A stretch of DNA of 64,000 nt. Origin: GCA-003244245 sp963712995. Lineage in GTDB: Bacteria > Actinomycetota > Actinomycetes > Mycobacteriales > Pseudonocardiaceae. The notes under the pieces are model-generated. The model searched no databases. It worked only from the letters and a program-made list of their open reading frames with translations, and was not told the DNA's origin. The translations under genes and the position numbers were made by a program. The DNA lies in assembly GCA_963712995.1 (NCBI GenBank), contig CAVQKH010000019.1, positions 1-64,000 of the forward strand, given 5' to 3'. Shown one piece after another: positions 53,690-62,800 of this stretch. Position 1 is the first letter of the stretch; each line of letters begins with the position of its first letter.

Positions 53690-55565
53690 GGGTTGAGGCT
53701 GAGGGCCTGTTCCAGGACGGGTGTGTCCTTCGCCACGGGCTGAACCGGCGTGAGGTGTTCGCCTCCCCCTCCAGCCGGTGGGCGGACCCGCGGGCGAGGC
53801 TTGGGGATTTCCGGGGACCTCGATCCCTCGGTACAGAGCGGCGGCGCCCTGAGTCTTCGGCGCAGAGCCCCCACCGACCGTCTCAGCGAACGAACACGGA
53901 ATCTCCCGCTGAGTGCCGCGCCACCAGGCCGGGCCAACCACGGTGCTCAGCGGGGCCAACTCAAGCGCTAAAGTGCCAACTGAACCGCTAGCCACGCCAC
54001 CGGGCGACCTCCGGCCACGGCTGTCACGTTCCGCGATTCTCATAAATGACGCCTCGCTCTACCGAGCCCTCGCCGACAACGACGCCTGACCAGGCGCTAC
54101 CCGGCCACTTGGCAGGTTTCTCGCGTATTCCGGCGGTCCTCCTCCAGCGCTCAAAGGACGAGTAGACAGCAAGATCAATCTCAGCGCCAACCACGGTTCC
54201 ATTGATCCCCGGGGCCGAACAAACACGCCACCTGCGGCAAGATCGACGCCGCGTCCACCGATGTGATCAACGAGTTCGCGAAACTGGATGTGGCCGGCAT
54301 GTGAGGTGATGGTCATGCCGTGGCCGTCGATGGTAGCCAGATCGAAACGTGGGATAATAACATTCTCGCTGAATCCAACATTCGATATGGGGGCTACGGC
54401 GGGATCGCGTTCCGGCGCATTTCTGACACGTACATCGCGTTGTTCAGCCACTTCATTCCGCGTGGTTTGCGGGAGGCCATCTACATCATTGAGGACCTGC
54501 TGCGTAACAAGTCCCACATCCAGCCGGACACCATTCATGCCGATACGCAGGGCCAGTCGCTTCCGGTGTTCGGACTCGCGGCTTTATTTGGGGTTCGATC
54601 TGCTGCCGCGCATCCGCAACTGGCAGGATTTGAACTTCTACCGGCCGTCGGCTACGGCCGAGTACCAGCACGTCGACGGCCTATTCGGCGACAACGTCAT
54701 CGACTGGCGCCTGACCGAGACGCACTTCCCGGACCTGCTCCGCACCGCCATCTCGATCCGGGAGGGCCGCTTGTCGTCGGTGACGTTGCTGCGCCGACTG
54801 GGCAACAACTCCCGCAAGAACCGCCTGTACCCGAGCGTTTCGAGAATTGGGGCGCGTGATCCGCACGATCACGTTTCTTCGTTATCTGTCCGACCCTGGG
54901 CTGCGCGAGCAGATCACCGCTATCGCCAACACAGCCGAGGCGTTCCATGGATTGTCCACGTGGTTGGGTTTCGGTGGCGAAACGATCGGCCGAAACGACC
55001 CTGACTCAGACCTCATGAAGTAGGTCATGAACGTCGATCGATACGGCGCTCGTTGGCGGCGAGCCGCCATCTGCCCGTCGCCCCGCCTGCGCACCACCAG
55101 CTCGTGTGGAACGCACACCCATGACCCCATCAACCGGGCGCTACCCCAGCAGGCGATGCGGTAGGAGCGGGCGAACAACGTCCCACCCGCGGGCGGTGGT
55201 GGCCCACGTCAGGACGGCACTACGCTCATGATCACGGTTTCGGTGCCGAAAGTGACACGACATGTCACCTGAGGCACCCAAACCGTGATCTCACGTCCCA
55301 CACCGGCCCTTCGCAGGCCCACGATACCCACAAGATTCTCATGCGAACGCCTCACGGACGCCCCAGGCCAGAACTCGATCAAGAAGCTACTTCAGGAGTC
55401 TGTGACTATCAGGAGAAGGTTGTGATTTATCAGAACGCCTGCGATATCACCGCGGCGGCCAATTCCCTGGCCGCAGACGGGCGCCCGGTCGATCCCGATG
55501 ACCTGGCCACGATCTCGCCCTACATCACCCAGACCATCCGGCGTTTCGGCGACCGGCCCAGCCGC
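53690..55565 (+). pseudogene. Tn3-family transposase remnant, longest of three
   Basis: In order: REVFASPSSRWADPRARL (53750), VDGSQIETWDNNILAESNIR, ISDTYIALFSHFIPRGLREA, HADTQGQSLPVFGLAALFG, FDLLPRIRNWQDLNFYRPSA, GRLSSVTLLRRLGNNSRKNR, GRVIRTITFLRYLSDPGLRE and, after an interruption, DPDDLATISPYITQTIRRFG. This covers most of the DDE core in four or more frames. Some 350 bases with a large hairpin interrupt it at 55030-55390. No repeats or resolvase are seen. Confidence 0.75.
55230..55290. repeat. Nested inverted repeat / long hairpin
   Basis: The outer arms GATCACGGTTT and AAACCGTGATC are perfect, GTGCC/GGCAC lies inside them, and the inner GTGACA-CGACA-TGTCAC forms a second hairpin. It sits in the DNA that interrupts the transposase remnant and could be a MITE-like insert or a terminator. 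Confidence 0.55.
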
Positions 55566-55968
55566 CCATTAATGATCAGCTCGCCGTCGGTGACAGCGAC
55601 CGGGTGGACCGCCGCCGTGGGTCGTGGCAGCCGATCACCACACCGCCACATCGGGTGCAGCGCCTATGCGCGGGTGGTCCAGGCGAGTGTCCCGACGTCG
55701 CCGGGCCAAGACGACCACGGTGGCGCCTCCTCGGACCCGCGCGGTGAGAGTTACCCCTACCGTGGGACCTGATCGGGTGATCATCTCGGTGTCAGCGCTA
55801 CGACCGTGCGTGGCCGCGGGACACTAGCCGACGGCGAACGGTGGGCACCAGGAGAGCCCGAATTGCCCTTCCCGGGGGGTCAGTCGATCTTGGGTACGCC
55901 TCACCTACGTTTGAGCGCCAGCCCACTACTCACGTGATCTTCACGGAGTCAATCTCTAGGGGTATCCC
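55566..55968. other. Intergenic, no gene seen
   Basis: About 400 bases between the transposase remnant and the dehydrogenase; probably holds its promoter. Confidence 0.35.
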
Positions 55969-57100
55969 ATGCTGAGCGTCTTCTCCTCCCCCGGCCACTA
56001 TGTCCAAGGCCGCAACGCGACCATGTCCCTCGGCGTGGAGATGACCCGGCTGGGTCTGGTCGGGCCGGTCCTGCTCGTCGCGAGTCGCAGTGCCGAGCGG
56101 CTGCTCGCGGACACCTGGCAGAGGACCTTCGCGGCGGCCGGGATGGACTTCACCGTCCACCGCTTCGGCGGCGAGTGCAGCCGCGCCGAGATCGCCCGGA
56201 TCACGCAGGCCGCGACCGAGCATCACAGCACTGTCATCCTCGGCGCGGGTGGCGGCAAGGCTTTGGACGCGGCCCGGGCCACGTCCGACGATCTCGGCCT
56301 GCCCCTGGTGAGCTGCCCGACCGCCGCCTCAAGCGACGCCCCGTGCAGCGCCCTGTCCGTCGTCTACACCAAGGACGGCGAGTTCGACTCCTATCAGCTG
56401 GTCCGCCGCAATCCGGCCCTGGTCCTGGTGGACACCCAGATCGTCGCCCAGGCCCCGCCGCGGCTGCTTGTCGCCGGGATGGGCGACGCACTTGCCACCT
56501 GGTTCGAAGCCCGCACCTGCGTCGCAGGCAGGGTCCGCAACATGCGCGGCGGGGCCTCCACGAACCGCCGCGGCAGCCCTGTCGGAACTCTGTCACCGCA
56601 CCCTGCTCGCCGATGGCCCGGACGCCTTGGTCGCGGTACGCCACCAGGTGGTCACCCCCGCCCTCGAGCGCATCGTTGAGGCGAACACGCTGTTGTCCGG
56701 CCTGGGTTTCGAGTCATCCGGGCTCGCCGCCGCGCACGCCATTCACAACGGCCTTACCGCCGTGTCCGAGACGCATCCCTACCTGCATGGGGAGAAGGTC
56801 GCCTTCGGCGTGCTCACCCAACTCGTCCTGGAGGGCGCACCAGGCGACGAGACCGCCTCAGTGCTCGCCTTCTGCACGAGGGTGGGCCTGCCCGTCACGC
56901 TGGCCGAGCTGGGGCTCGCCGACGCCAAGTGCGGAACCATCGAACAGATCGCCGCCCGTGCCACGGCCGAGGGCGAGACCATCCACAACGAACCGTTCGC
57001 GGTGGATCCCGAGATGGTGACCGACGCGATCATCGCCGCGGACGCCCTCGGCAAGGCACATCACACCGCGTTGCCCACCGCCTGGGCCAGCTGGTCTAGG
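55969..57100 (+). pseudogene. Iron-type alcohol (glycerol) dehydrogenase, frameshifted and C-truncated
   Basis: It starts at ATG 55969 (SVFSSPGHYVQGRNATMSLG), with the NAD site VILGAGGGKALDAARATSDD, then CPTAASSDAPCSALSVVY. Metal-ligand segments are GMGDALATWFEAR (Asp), then in another frame GLAAAHAIHNGL and THPYLHGEKVAFGVLTQL (His). The frame changes near 56560 by a single base. The end ALGKAHHTALPTAW runs into a GH172 fragment. It would oxidise glycerol or a related polyol. Confidence 0.75.
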
Positions 57101-57129
57101 CGCCCACTTCCCGACCCGACAGATATCCC

Positions 57130-57206
57130 CTGCCATTCGCGCGATCCATCGGGTCAGCATCGATCACGGCCATGCGAACAAACGCAGCGACGACTACTCC
57201 TCAGTC
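57130..57206 (+). pseudogene. Fragment of a second GH172 gene
   Basis: The stretch matches 53464-53541 almost base for base (for example cacggccatgcgaacaaacg and cagcgacgactactcctc are shared). Only the family's C-terminal ~25 codons remain, fused to the dehydrogenase. It is further proof that the sugar cluster was duplicated and partly deleted. Confidence 0.75.
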
Positions 57207-57215
57207 CTTGCCCTG

Positions 57216-57375
57216 CTAGTACTACAGGGCTAGATCAACTTCTGACCGGTCGAAGCTCGCTGGTCACGGTCGCGCCCGATGATTGGCCTCTCGGACATTT
57301 CCGCAGGTCGCGACAAGATCTGTCCCTGTAGTACTAGCCCCGGACCTCTCCTCGGTAGTACATGGATGTACTACC
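57216..57375. promoter_or_regulatory. Operator array upstream of Phd/VapC genes
   Basis: Three sites share the heptamer GTAGTAC or its complement: CTAGTACTACAGGG (57216), its exact complement (57323) and the palindrome GGTAGTAC-N7-GTACTACC (57353-57375), which ends 9 bases before the antitoxin ATG. Such spacing suits cooperative autorepression by the antitoxin-toxin complex with looping. Confidence 0.7.
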
Positions 57376-57383
57376 CTTGGGAC

Positions 57384-57656
57384 ATGAGCGATGTGCCCGT
57401 CCGCGAACTCAACCAGAACACCGCCGGTGTGCTGGCCCGGGTCAAGCGCGGTGAAGAGATCGACATCACCGAGCGAGGCACGATCATCGCGCGGCTGGTG
57501 CCGGCCCAGCCGCGCCCACTGGCCGATCTCATCGCGTCCGGCAAGCTGCGTCCACCTACAGCCCGGGGCCCTGTGCCGCGTCCTACCGGCCCGATCAGGA
57601 CCGACCACGAGGCCGGTGAGTTGCTGCGCGAGCTGCGGGACGAGGAACGCTACTGA
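57384..57656 (+). CDS. Phd/YefM-type antitoxin
   Basis: A 90-residue protein from ATG 57384. MSDVPVRELNQNTAGVLARV followed by KRGEEIDITERGTIIARLVP is the Phd fold that binds operator DNA. The disordered C-terminus (TDHEAGELLRELRDEERY) should wrap the toxin. It overlaps the toxin gene by TGATG and is apparently autoregulated through the array upstream. Confidence 0.88.
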   Translation: MSDVPVRELNQNTAGVLARVKRGEEIDITERGTIIARLVPAQPRPLADLIASGKLRPPTARGPVPRPTGPIRTDHEAGELLRELRDEERY

Positions 57657-58063
57657 TGATCTACCTCGATACCGCGGCGCTGGTGAAGCTCATCCGTCGC
57701 GAGCCGGAGAGCGACGCCCTGGCTGACTGGCTCGACGCACGAGCCACCACCACGCTGGTGACCTCAGCCCTCTCCGAGGTCGAGCTACCTCGAGCACTCC
57801 GGCGAACCGAACCTGCGCTGGTCGCCGCGATACCGGCATTGCTCGCGCGCATCGCCCGGTATGAGGTGGACGAGCTCGTCCGCACGACGGCAGCCAGCTA
57901 CCACTCTGCTGATCTGCGCTCACTGGACGCCATCCACCTCGCCACCGCGCATGCCGTGTTCGGCGGCCAGCTCGCGTCGTTCGTCAGCTACGACACGCGG
58001 TTGCTCAGCCTGGTCGAGGCTCTCGGGCTGCCAGTAGCCAGCCCCGGAGCCTCTGCCTGCTGA
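57656..58063 (+). CDS. VapC-type PIN-domain toxin
   Basis: A 135-residue PIN protein: MIYLDTAALVKLIRREPESD (Asp5), TSALSEVELPRAL (Glu), RSLDAIHLATA (Asp) and FVSYDTRLL (final Asp). All four acidic residues needed for Mg-dependent RNase activity are present, so the toxin should be live, in contrast to that at 44.2 kb. It forms an operon with the Phd antitoxin. Confidence 0.9.
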   Translation: MIYLDTAALVKLIRREPESDALADWLDARATTTLVTSALSEVELPRALRRTEPALVAAIPALLARIARYEVDELVRTTAASYHSADLRSLDAIHLATAHAVFGGQLASFVSYDTRLLSLVEALGLPVASPGASAC

Positions 58064-58073
58064 TGAGCACCTC

Positions 58074-59516
58074 GTGAGCGCCGATGGTTTCGACGCGGTC
58101 GTGGTCGGGTCCGGGCCCAACGGTCTGGTGGCGGCCGTGACCATGGCCGCGGCGGGGCGCCGGACGTTGCTGGTGGAGGCCGGTGAGGTGATCGGTGGCG
58201 GGCTGCGCACCGAGGAGCTGACCCTGCCCGGCTTCCGGCACGACATCTGCGCGAGCGTGCTCCCACTGGCGCTCGCGTCCGCGGCGTTCCGCGCGCTTCG
58301 GCTACAGGACGACGGGGTGCGCTGGGCCCACCCGCCCGTGGCTGCCGCGCACCCGCTCGATGACCACGACGCCGTTCTGGTGCACCGCGACCTCGACGCC
58401 ACCGTGGCCGGGCTCGGCGCCGACGGCGGGCGCTGGCGGGCGACGGTCGGCGCCACCGCAGGAGCCGGGAACAGGTTGGTCGACTCGTTACTGGCGCCGC
58501 TGGACCTGCCGCCGCAGGCGCCACTGGCGCTGGCCCGCTACGGCGCCATCGGCGTCTGGCCGGCGACCCGTGCGGCGCGGGCCGTGTTCCGCGGCACCCG
58601 GGCCCGCGCGGCCTTCGCCGGGATGGCCGCCCACTCCATCCTCGACCTGCACTCCCCCATCACCGCCGGATACGGGTTGCTGCTCGCCGCACTCGCGCAC
58701 CAGGTGGGCTGGCCGGTCGTGGAAGGCGGGTCGCAGCGGCTGGCCGACGCGCTCGGCGCGCGGCTACGCCGGCACGGCGGTGAGGTGGCGACCGGCACCC
58801 GGGTCCGCTCGCTGGACGATCTCCCGCCGGCCGGCTCGATCCTGCTCGACGTCACTCCACGCCAGCTCCTCGACATCGCTGGAGAACGGTTACCCGGCGG
58901 GTATCGCCGCCGGCTGGAGCGATTCCGCTACGGGCCCGGTGTGTTCAAGCTCGACTGGGCGCTTGACGGGCCGGTGCCCTGGCGCGACCCCACGGTGGCC
59001 GGTGCCGCGACGGTGCATCTGGGCGGCACGCTCGAGGAGATCGCCGCCGGCGAGCACGACGTCGCGCACGGCCGGCATCCCGACCGCCCGTTCGTGCTGC
59101 TCGTGCAGGCCTGCGTCGCGGACCCGACCCGGGCGCCGGCCGGCGCCCACACCCTGTGGGCGTACTGCCACGTACCCAACGGATCGGACATCGATATGAC
59201 CACCGCGATCGAGGCTCAGATCGAGCGGTTCGCGCCGGGCTTCCGGGACCGCGTGCTAGCCCGCCGCGCCACCGGCCCAGCAGCGCTGGAGGCGCACAAC
59301 GCCAACAAGGTGGGCGGCGACATCGCCGGCGGGTCGGCCGACCTGCGCCAGTTCATCGCCCGGCCGGTGTTCTCCCCCCACCCATGGCGGACGCCGCTGC
59401 CGGGGGTGTACCTCTGTTCGGCGAGCACCCCGCCCGGTGCGGGGGTCCACGGCATGGGGGGCTGGCAGGCCGCCCGGTTGGCGCTGCGGGAGACGCCAGG
59501 CGCGCCACCGGCCTGA
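58074..59516 (+). CDS. Phytoene-dehydrogenase-like FAD oxidoreductase
   Basis: A 480-residue protein from GTG 58074. The FAD motif is DAVVVGSGPNGLVAAVTMAA and VEAGEVIGGGLRTEEL follows. The C-terminal FAD-contact segment is VYLCSASTPPGAGVHGMGGW. This is the COG1233 group, related to CrtI but broad; carotenoid synthesis is unlikely as no crtB or crtE is near. It lies 11 nt after the toxin gene and 22 nt before an adenosine-deaminase-like gene. Confidence 0.87.
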   Translation: MSADGFDAVVVGSGPNGLVAAVTMAAAGRRTLLVEAGEVIGGGLRTEELTLPGFRHDICASVLPLALASAAFRALRLQDDGVRWAHPPVAAAHPLDDHDAVLVHRDLDATVAGLGADGGRWRATVGATAGAGNRLVDSLLAPLDLPPQAPLALARYGAIGVWPATRAARAVFRGTRARAAFAGMAAHSILDLHSPITAGYGLLLAALAHQVGWPVVEGGSQRLADALGARLRRHGGEVATGTRVRSLDDLPPAGSILLDVTPRQLLDIAGERLPGGYRRRLERFRYGPGVFKLDWALDGPVPWRDPTVAGAATVHLGGTLEEIAAGEHDVAHGRHPDRPFVLLVQACVADPTRAPAGAHTLWAYCHVPNGSDIDMTTAIEAQIERFAPGFRDRVLARRATGPAALEAHNANKVGGDIAGGSADLRQFIARPVFSPHPWRTPLPGVYLCSASTPPGAGVHGMGGWQAARLALRETPGAPPA

Positions 59517-59537
59517 GAGGGATGGCACACTGCCGAC

Positions 59538-60545
59538 GTGCGAGATCTGCGAACACTTCCCAAAGCGCATCTCCACCTGCATCTCACCGGCTCCGCACGG
59601 CTGCGCACAGTACGAGAGCTTGCCGATAAATATGGCATCGTCCTCCCACGAGAGCTGTTGAACAATGAATTCAACTGGGGCGAGGGCGGCCGAGACTGGT
59701 CACATTTTCAGGATCGATACGATGCCGCAAGGAGAACAATTCGGTCCGCCGAAGACGTGCGCCGGATCATCCGGGAGGCGGCCGAAGACGACGCCGCGGA
59801 CGGCTCCCGATGGCTGGAGCTGCAGGTGGATCCGACTTCATACGCGCGCCACCTCGACGGGGTGGAGCAAACAGTGGAGGTCCTGCTGGCGGCGTGCCAG
59901 GACGCCGCCAGAGTCACCGGTATAGGGGTTGTCCTCGTGCTCGCGGTGAGTTGGACCGCCTCGCCGACGTGCGCTGAGGAACTCGCCCGGATCGCGGCTC
60001 GGTACGCACACCACGGCATCGTGGGCTTCGGTATTTCCAACGACGAGCGGCTGGGCGAGCCCGACACTTTCGTGCCCGCTTCTCGTATTGCGCGCGATGC
60101 AGGATTGCTCGTCGCACCGCACGCGGGTTTCTATAACGACCACCACCACGTCCGCCGTTGTGTCGAACTGCTCGGGGCACGGCGGATAGGTCACGGAATC
60201 ACTGCGGCAGCCAACCCGCGCACGTTGGAGACGCTGCGTCGAAGAAAAGTGACCATGGAGATCTGCCCGACTTCCTACGTCCCGCTCGGCGTGCTTCCCA
60301 CACCGGCCCGGATACCTGTCATCGCATTTCAACGGGCCGGAGTTCCGGTGGTGTTGGGAGCCGATGACCCGCTGATCTTCGGTACTCGGCTGGCCGGGCA
60401 GTATGACATCGTGCGTGAAGCTCACGGGCTCTGCGACGCTGCACTCGCCGATCTTGCCCGCCATTCCGTGCGGGCCTCCGCCGCGCCGGCAGAGGTAGCG
60501 ACCCAGCTGCTCGCTGATATCGACATGTGGATCCGGTCGAGTTGA
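59538..60545 (+). CDS. Adenosine-deaminase-like protein lacking the catalytic Glu
   Basis: A 335-residue amidohydrolase-fold protein from GTG 59538. Metal motif KAHLHLHLTG, then VAPHAGFYNDHHHVRR where canonical ADA has HAGE, ARRIGHGITAA (metal His), TMEICPTSYVPLGV and VVLGADDPLIFGT (metal Asp). The catalytic proton-shuttling Glu is replaced by Phe. It might have another substrate or lost activity. It overlaps the phosphopantetheinyl transferase gene by 19 nt. Confidence 0.82.
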   Translation: MRDLRTLPKAHLHLHLTGSARLRTVRELADKYGIVLPRELLNNEFNWGEGGRDWSHFQDRYDAARRTIRSAEDVRRIIREAAEDDAADGSRWLELQVDPTSYARHLDGVEQTVEVLLAACQDAARVTGIGVVLVLAVSWTASPTCAEELARIAARYAHHGIVGFGISNDERLGEPDTFVPASRIARDAGLLVAPHAGFYNDHHHVRRCVELLGARRIGHGITAAANPRTLETLRRRKVTMEICPTSYVPLGVLPTPARIPVIAFQRAGVPVVLGADDPLIFGTRLAGQYDIVREAHGLCDAALADLARHSVRASAAPAEVATQLLADIDMWIRSS

Positions 60546-61232
60546 TCGAGAAGATCCTGCCCGCCGGGGTGGCCAGCGCAGAGGCCTTCGACGACCCACC
60601 TGACGCGGTGCTGTACCCGGAGGAGGCGGAGGTGATCATCCGCGCGGTGGACAAGCGCCGCCGTGAGTTCCGCACGGTCCGCCACTGCGCCCGGCGTGCG
60701 CTGCGCCAACTCGGCCTACCTCCGGCGGCGGTGCTGCCCGGCGAGCGCGGCGAGCCGCAATGGCCGGCAGGCGTCGTCGGCAGTATGACCCACTGCGGCG
60801 GTTATCGGGCCGCTGCCGTTGCACACAGCTGCCAGCTGCGGGCTCTGGGCATCGATGCCGAACCACACGAACCGTTGCCATCGGGGGTCCTGGACACGAT
60901 CAGCCTCGGCGAGGAGCGGGACCGGCTGGCTGCGCTGGCGGCCACTGCCGGGACTACCTGCTGGGACCGCATCCTGTTCTGCGCCAAGGAGACGGTGTAC
61001 AAGGCGTGGTTCCCGCTGACCCACCGCTGGCTGGGGTTCGAGGACGCAGCGGTGATCATCAACCCCGTGACCATCAACTCTCTCCGGCACGACCCATCCC
61101 GCGGAAGGCACCTTCTCCGCCCGCCTGTTGGTGGCAGGACCAACCTTCTCCGGCGTAGAGCTGACCCAGCTGGACGGCCGCTGGCTGCGCAGCAACGGTC
61201 TGGTGCTCACCACGATCGCTCTCGCCCTGTAA
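60527..61232 (+). pseudogene. 4'-phosphopantetheinyl transferase (Sfp/EntD type), frameshifted
   Basis: From GTG 60527: FRTVRHCARRALRQLG, GVVGSMTHCGGYRAAAVA, LGIDAEPHEPLP (Mg site) and WDRILFCAKETVYKAW (the KE motif). A base change of frame near 61095 separates it from the true tail, GTFSARLLVAGPTFSGVELT ... NGLVLTTIALAL, ending 61232. The catalytic core is upstream of the break, but the C-terminal strands would be lost. It would activate carrier proteins of polyketide, peptide or siderophore synthesis. Confidence 0.72.
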
Positions 61233-61341
61233 GCAGCAGACCACAGGCACGCCCACCCCGACTTGACATGTGAAGTTCACCGGACGTTTCGGTTGGTCTG
61301 CGACGCTCGACACGATCGGCCCCTCGACGACGAAGGGTGAC

Positions 61342-62469
61342 ATGGACGTCATCGTCCTGGTCGTGATCATCACGGCGCTCGTGTTCGACTTCACCAACGG
61401 CTTCCATGACACCGCGAACGCGATGGCGACCTCGATCGCCACTGGAGCGCTGAAACCCAGGGTTGCGGTGGCCATCTCGGGTGTGCTGAACCTCGTCGGC
61501 GCGTTCCTCTCGGTGGCGGTCGCCAAGACGATCTCCAACGGCCTGGTCGACGACACCAAGATCACCCCTGCGGTGATCTTCGGTGGGCTGGTCGGGGCCA
61601 TCGTGTGGAACCTGCTGACCTGGTTCGTGGGGCTGCCCTCGAGCTCGTCGCACGCGCTGTTCGGCGGCCTGATCGGAGCCACCTGGGTCGCGGCGGGCGC
61701 CGACGCGGTGCATTTCGGCACGGTGGTGTCCAAGATCCTGGTCCCTGCGGTGCTGGCGCCGATCGTCGCCGGCGTGGTGGCGCTGATCGGCACCTACCTC
61801 GCCTACCGGATCACCGCGCGATCCGACCGGGGCACGGTCGGAACCGGTTTCAAGGCCGGCCAAGTGGTCTCGGCCTCGATGGTCTCCCTGGCGCACGGTA
61901 CCAACGACGCGCAGAAGACGATGGGCGTCATCACGTTGACTCTGATCACCGTCGGCACGCTGGCACCCGGTTCGGCGCCGCCGTTCTGGGTGGTCCTCAG
62001 CGCCGGTCTGGCTATCGCCCTGGGCACCTACCTGGGCGGCTGGCGGATCATCAGAACGCTGGGCAAGCGGATCACCGAGATCGAGACGCCACAGGGATTC
62101 GCCGCCGAGACCAGCAGCACCGGGGTCATCCTGGTCTCCTCCCAGCTCGGGTTCCCGCTGTCGACCACCCAGGTGTGCTCGGGTGCGATCTTCGGCGCAG
62201 GCGCGGGTCGCCGTCTGGCGCAGGTGCGCTGGAGCCTGGCTGGTCAGATGGTGATCGCGTGGGTGCTGACCCTGCCCGCCGCCGCCGTCATCGGTGCTCT
62301 GGCCGGCCGGGTCGCTCAGACGGGAACGACCGGAACCGTGATCGTCGCAGTGGCCGGACTGGCTATCTCCGGCGGCATCTATGCCCTGTCCCGGCGCGAG
62401 CCGGTGGGCGCGCATAACGTCAACGAGGTGCCGGTGGTCGCGCCACCGACCGTCGCCGCGACCACCTGA
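61342..62469 (+). CDS. pit: Pit-family inorganic phosphate transporter
   Basis: A 375-residue membrane protein from ATG 61342. The twin PD001131-type signatures are FDFTNGFHDTANAMATSIAT and VSLAHGTNDAQKTMGVITL, one per inverted half. About ten membrane helices. It takes up metal phosphate with protons at low affinity. Start choice favours 61342 since its N-terminus DVIVLVVIITALV leads at once into helix 1. It is followed 12 nt later by a small membrane protein. Confidence 0.93.
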   Translation: MDVIVLVVIITALVFDFTNGFHDTANAMATSIATGALKPRVAVAISGVLNLVGAFLSVAVAKTISNGLVDDTKITPAVIFGGLVGAIVWNLLTWFVGLPSSSSHALFGGLIGATWVAAGADAVHFGTVVSKILVPAVLAPIVAGVVALIGTYLAYRITARSDRGTVGTGFKAGQVVSASMVSLAHGTNDAQKTMGVITLTLITVGTLAPGSAPPFWVVLSAGLAIALGTYLGGWRIIRTLGKRITEIETPQGFAAETSSTGVILVSSQLGFPLSTTQVCSGAIFGAGAGRRLAQVRWSLAGQMVIAWVLTLPAAAVIGALAGRVAQTGTTGTVIVAVAGLAISGGIYALSRREPVGAHNVNEVPVVAPPTVAATT

Positions 62470-62481
62470 GGAGCTACCCCG

Positions 62482-62709
62482 GTGAACGTGCAGATCGACT
62501 GGGGTGCCCTGGGCATGGTGTTTGTCGTCTCGTTCGGAACGGCGGTCGGCGTGATCGTCCTGTTCGCACTGGGGATCAGCGCGATCGCCACGCCCGGGAC
62601 CGGGCAGAAGTCGGCTCGACCGCCCTGGAGTTGGCCCCTGGGGATGCTCTGTTTCCTCGCCTGCGCTCTGGTGGTCGGCTATGGCCTCTACCTGATCATT
62701 GTGAAGTGA
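62482..62709 (+). CDS. Small two-helix membrane protein next to Pit
   Basis: A 75-residue protein from GTG 62482. Helices: LGMVFVVSFGTAVGVIVLFA and LGMLCFLACALVVGYGLYLI, separated by a polar GTGQKSARPP loop. It follows the transporter by 12 nt, an arrangement seen repeatedly in actinomycetes, so it may be an accessory subunit. Confidence 0.75.
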   Translation: MNVQIDWGALGMVFVVSFGTAVGVIVLFALGISAIATPGTGQKSARPPWSWPLGMLCFLACALVVGYGLYLIIVK

Positions 62710-62800
62710 GGCATCCGCTACGATTCCGCCTTTGATATTGATCAGGGCTGAACTCAACGGATGGTGGTAGGTACATGTGTGGCGTGCGGCTGGAGTGGTC

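Noticed and set aside
52237..53991. Single long 584-codon frame through the GH172 gene
   Set aside because: Its N-terminus is a frame inside the porter gene and its C-terminus runs into a Tn3 remnant after a frameshift; the real gene starts at 52534.
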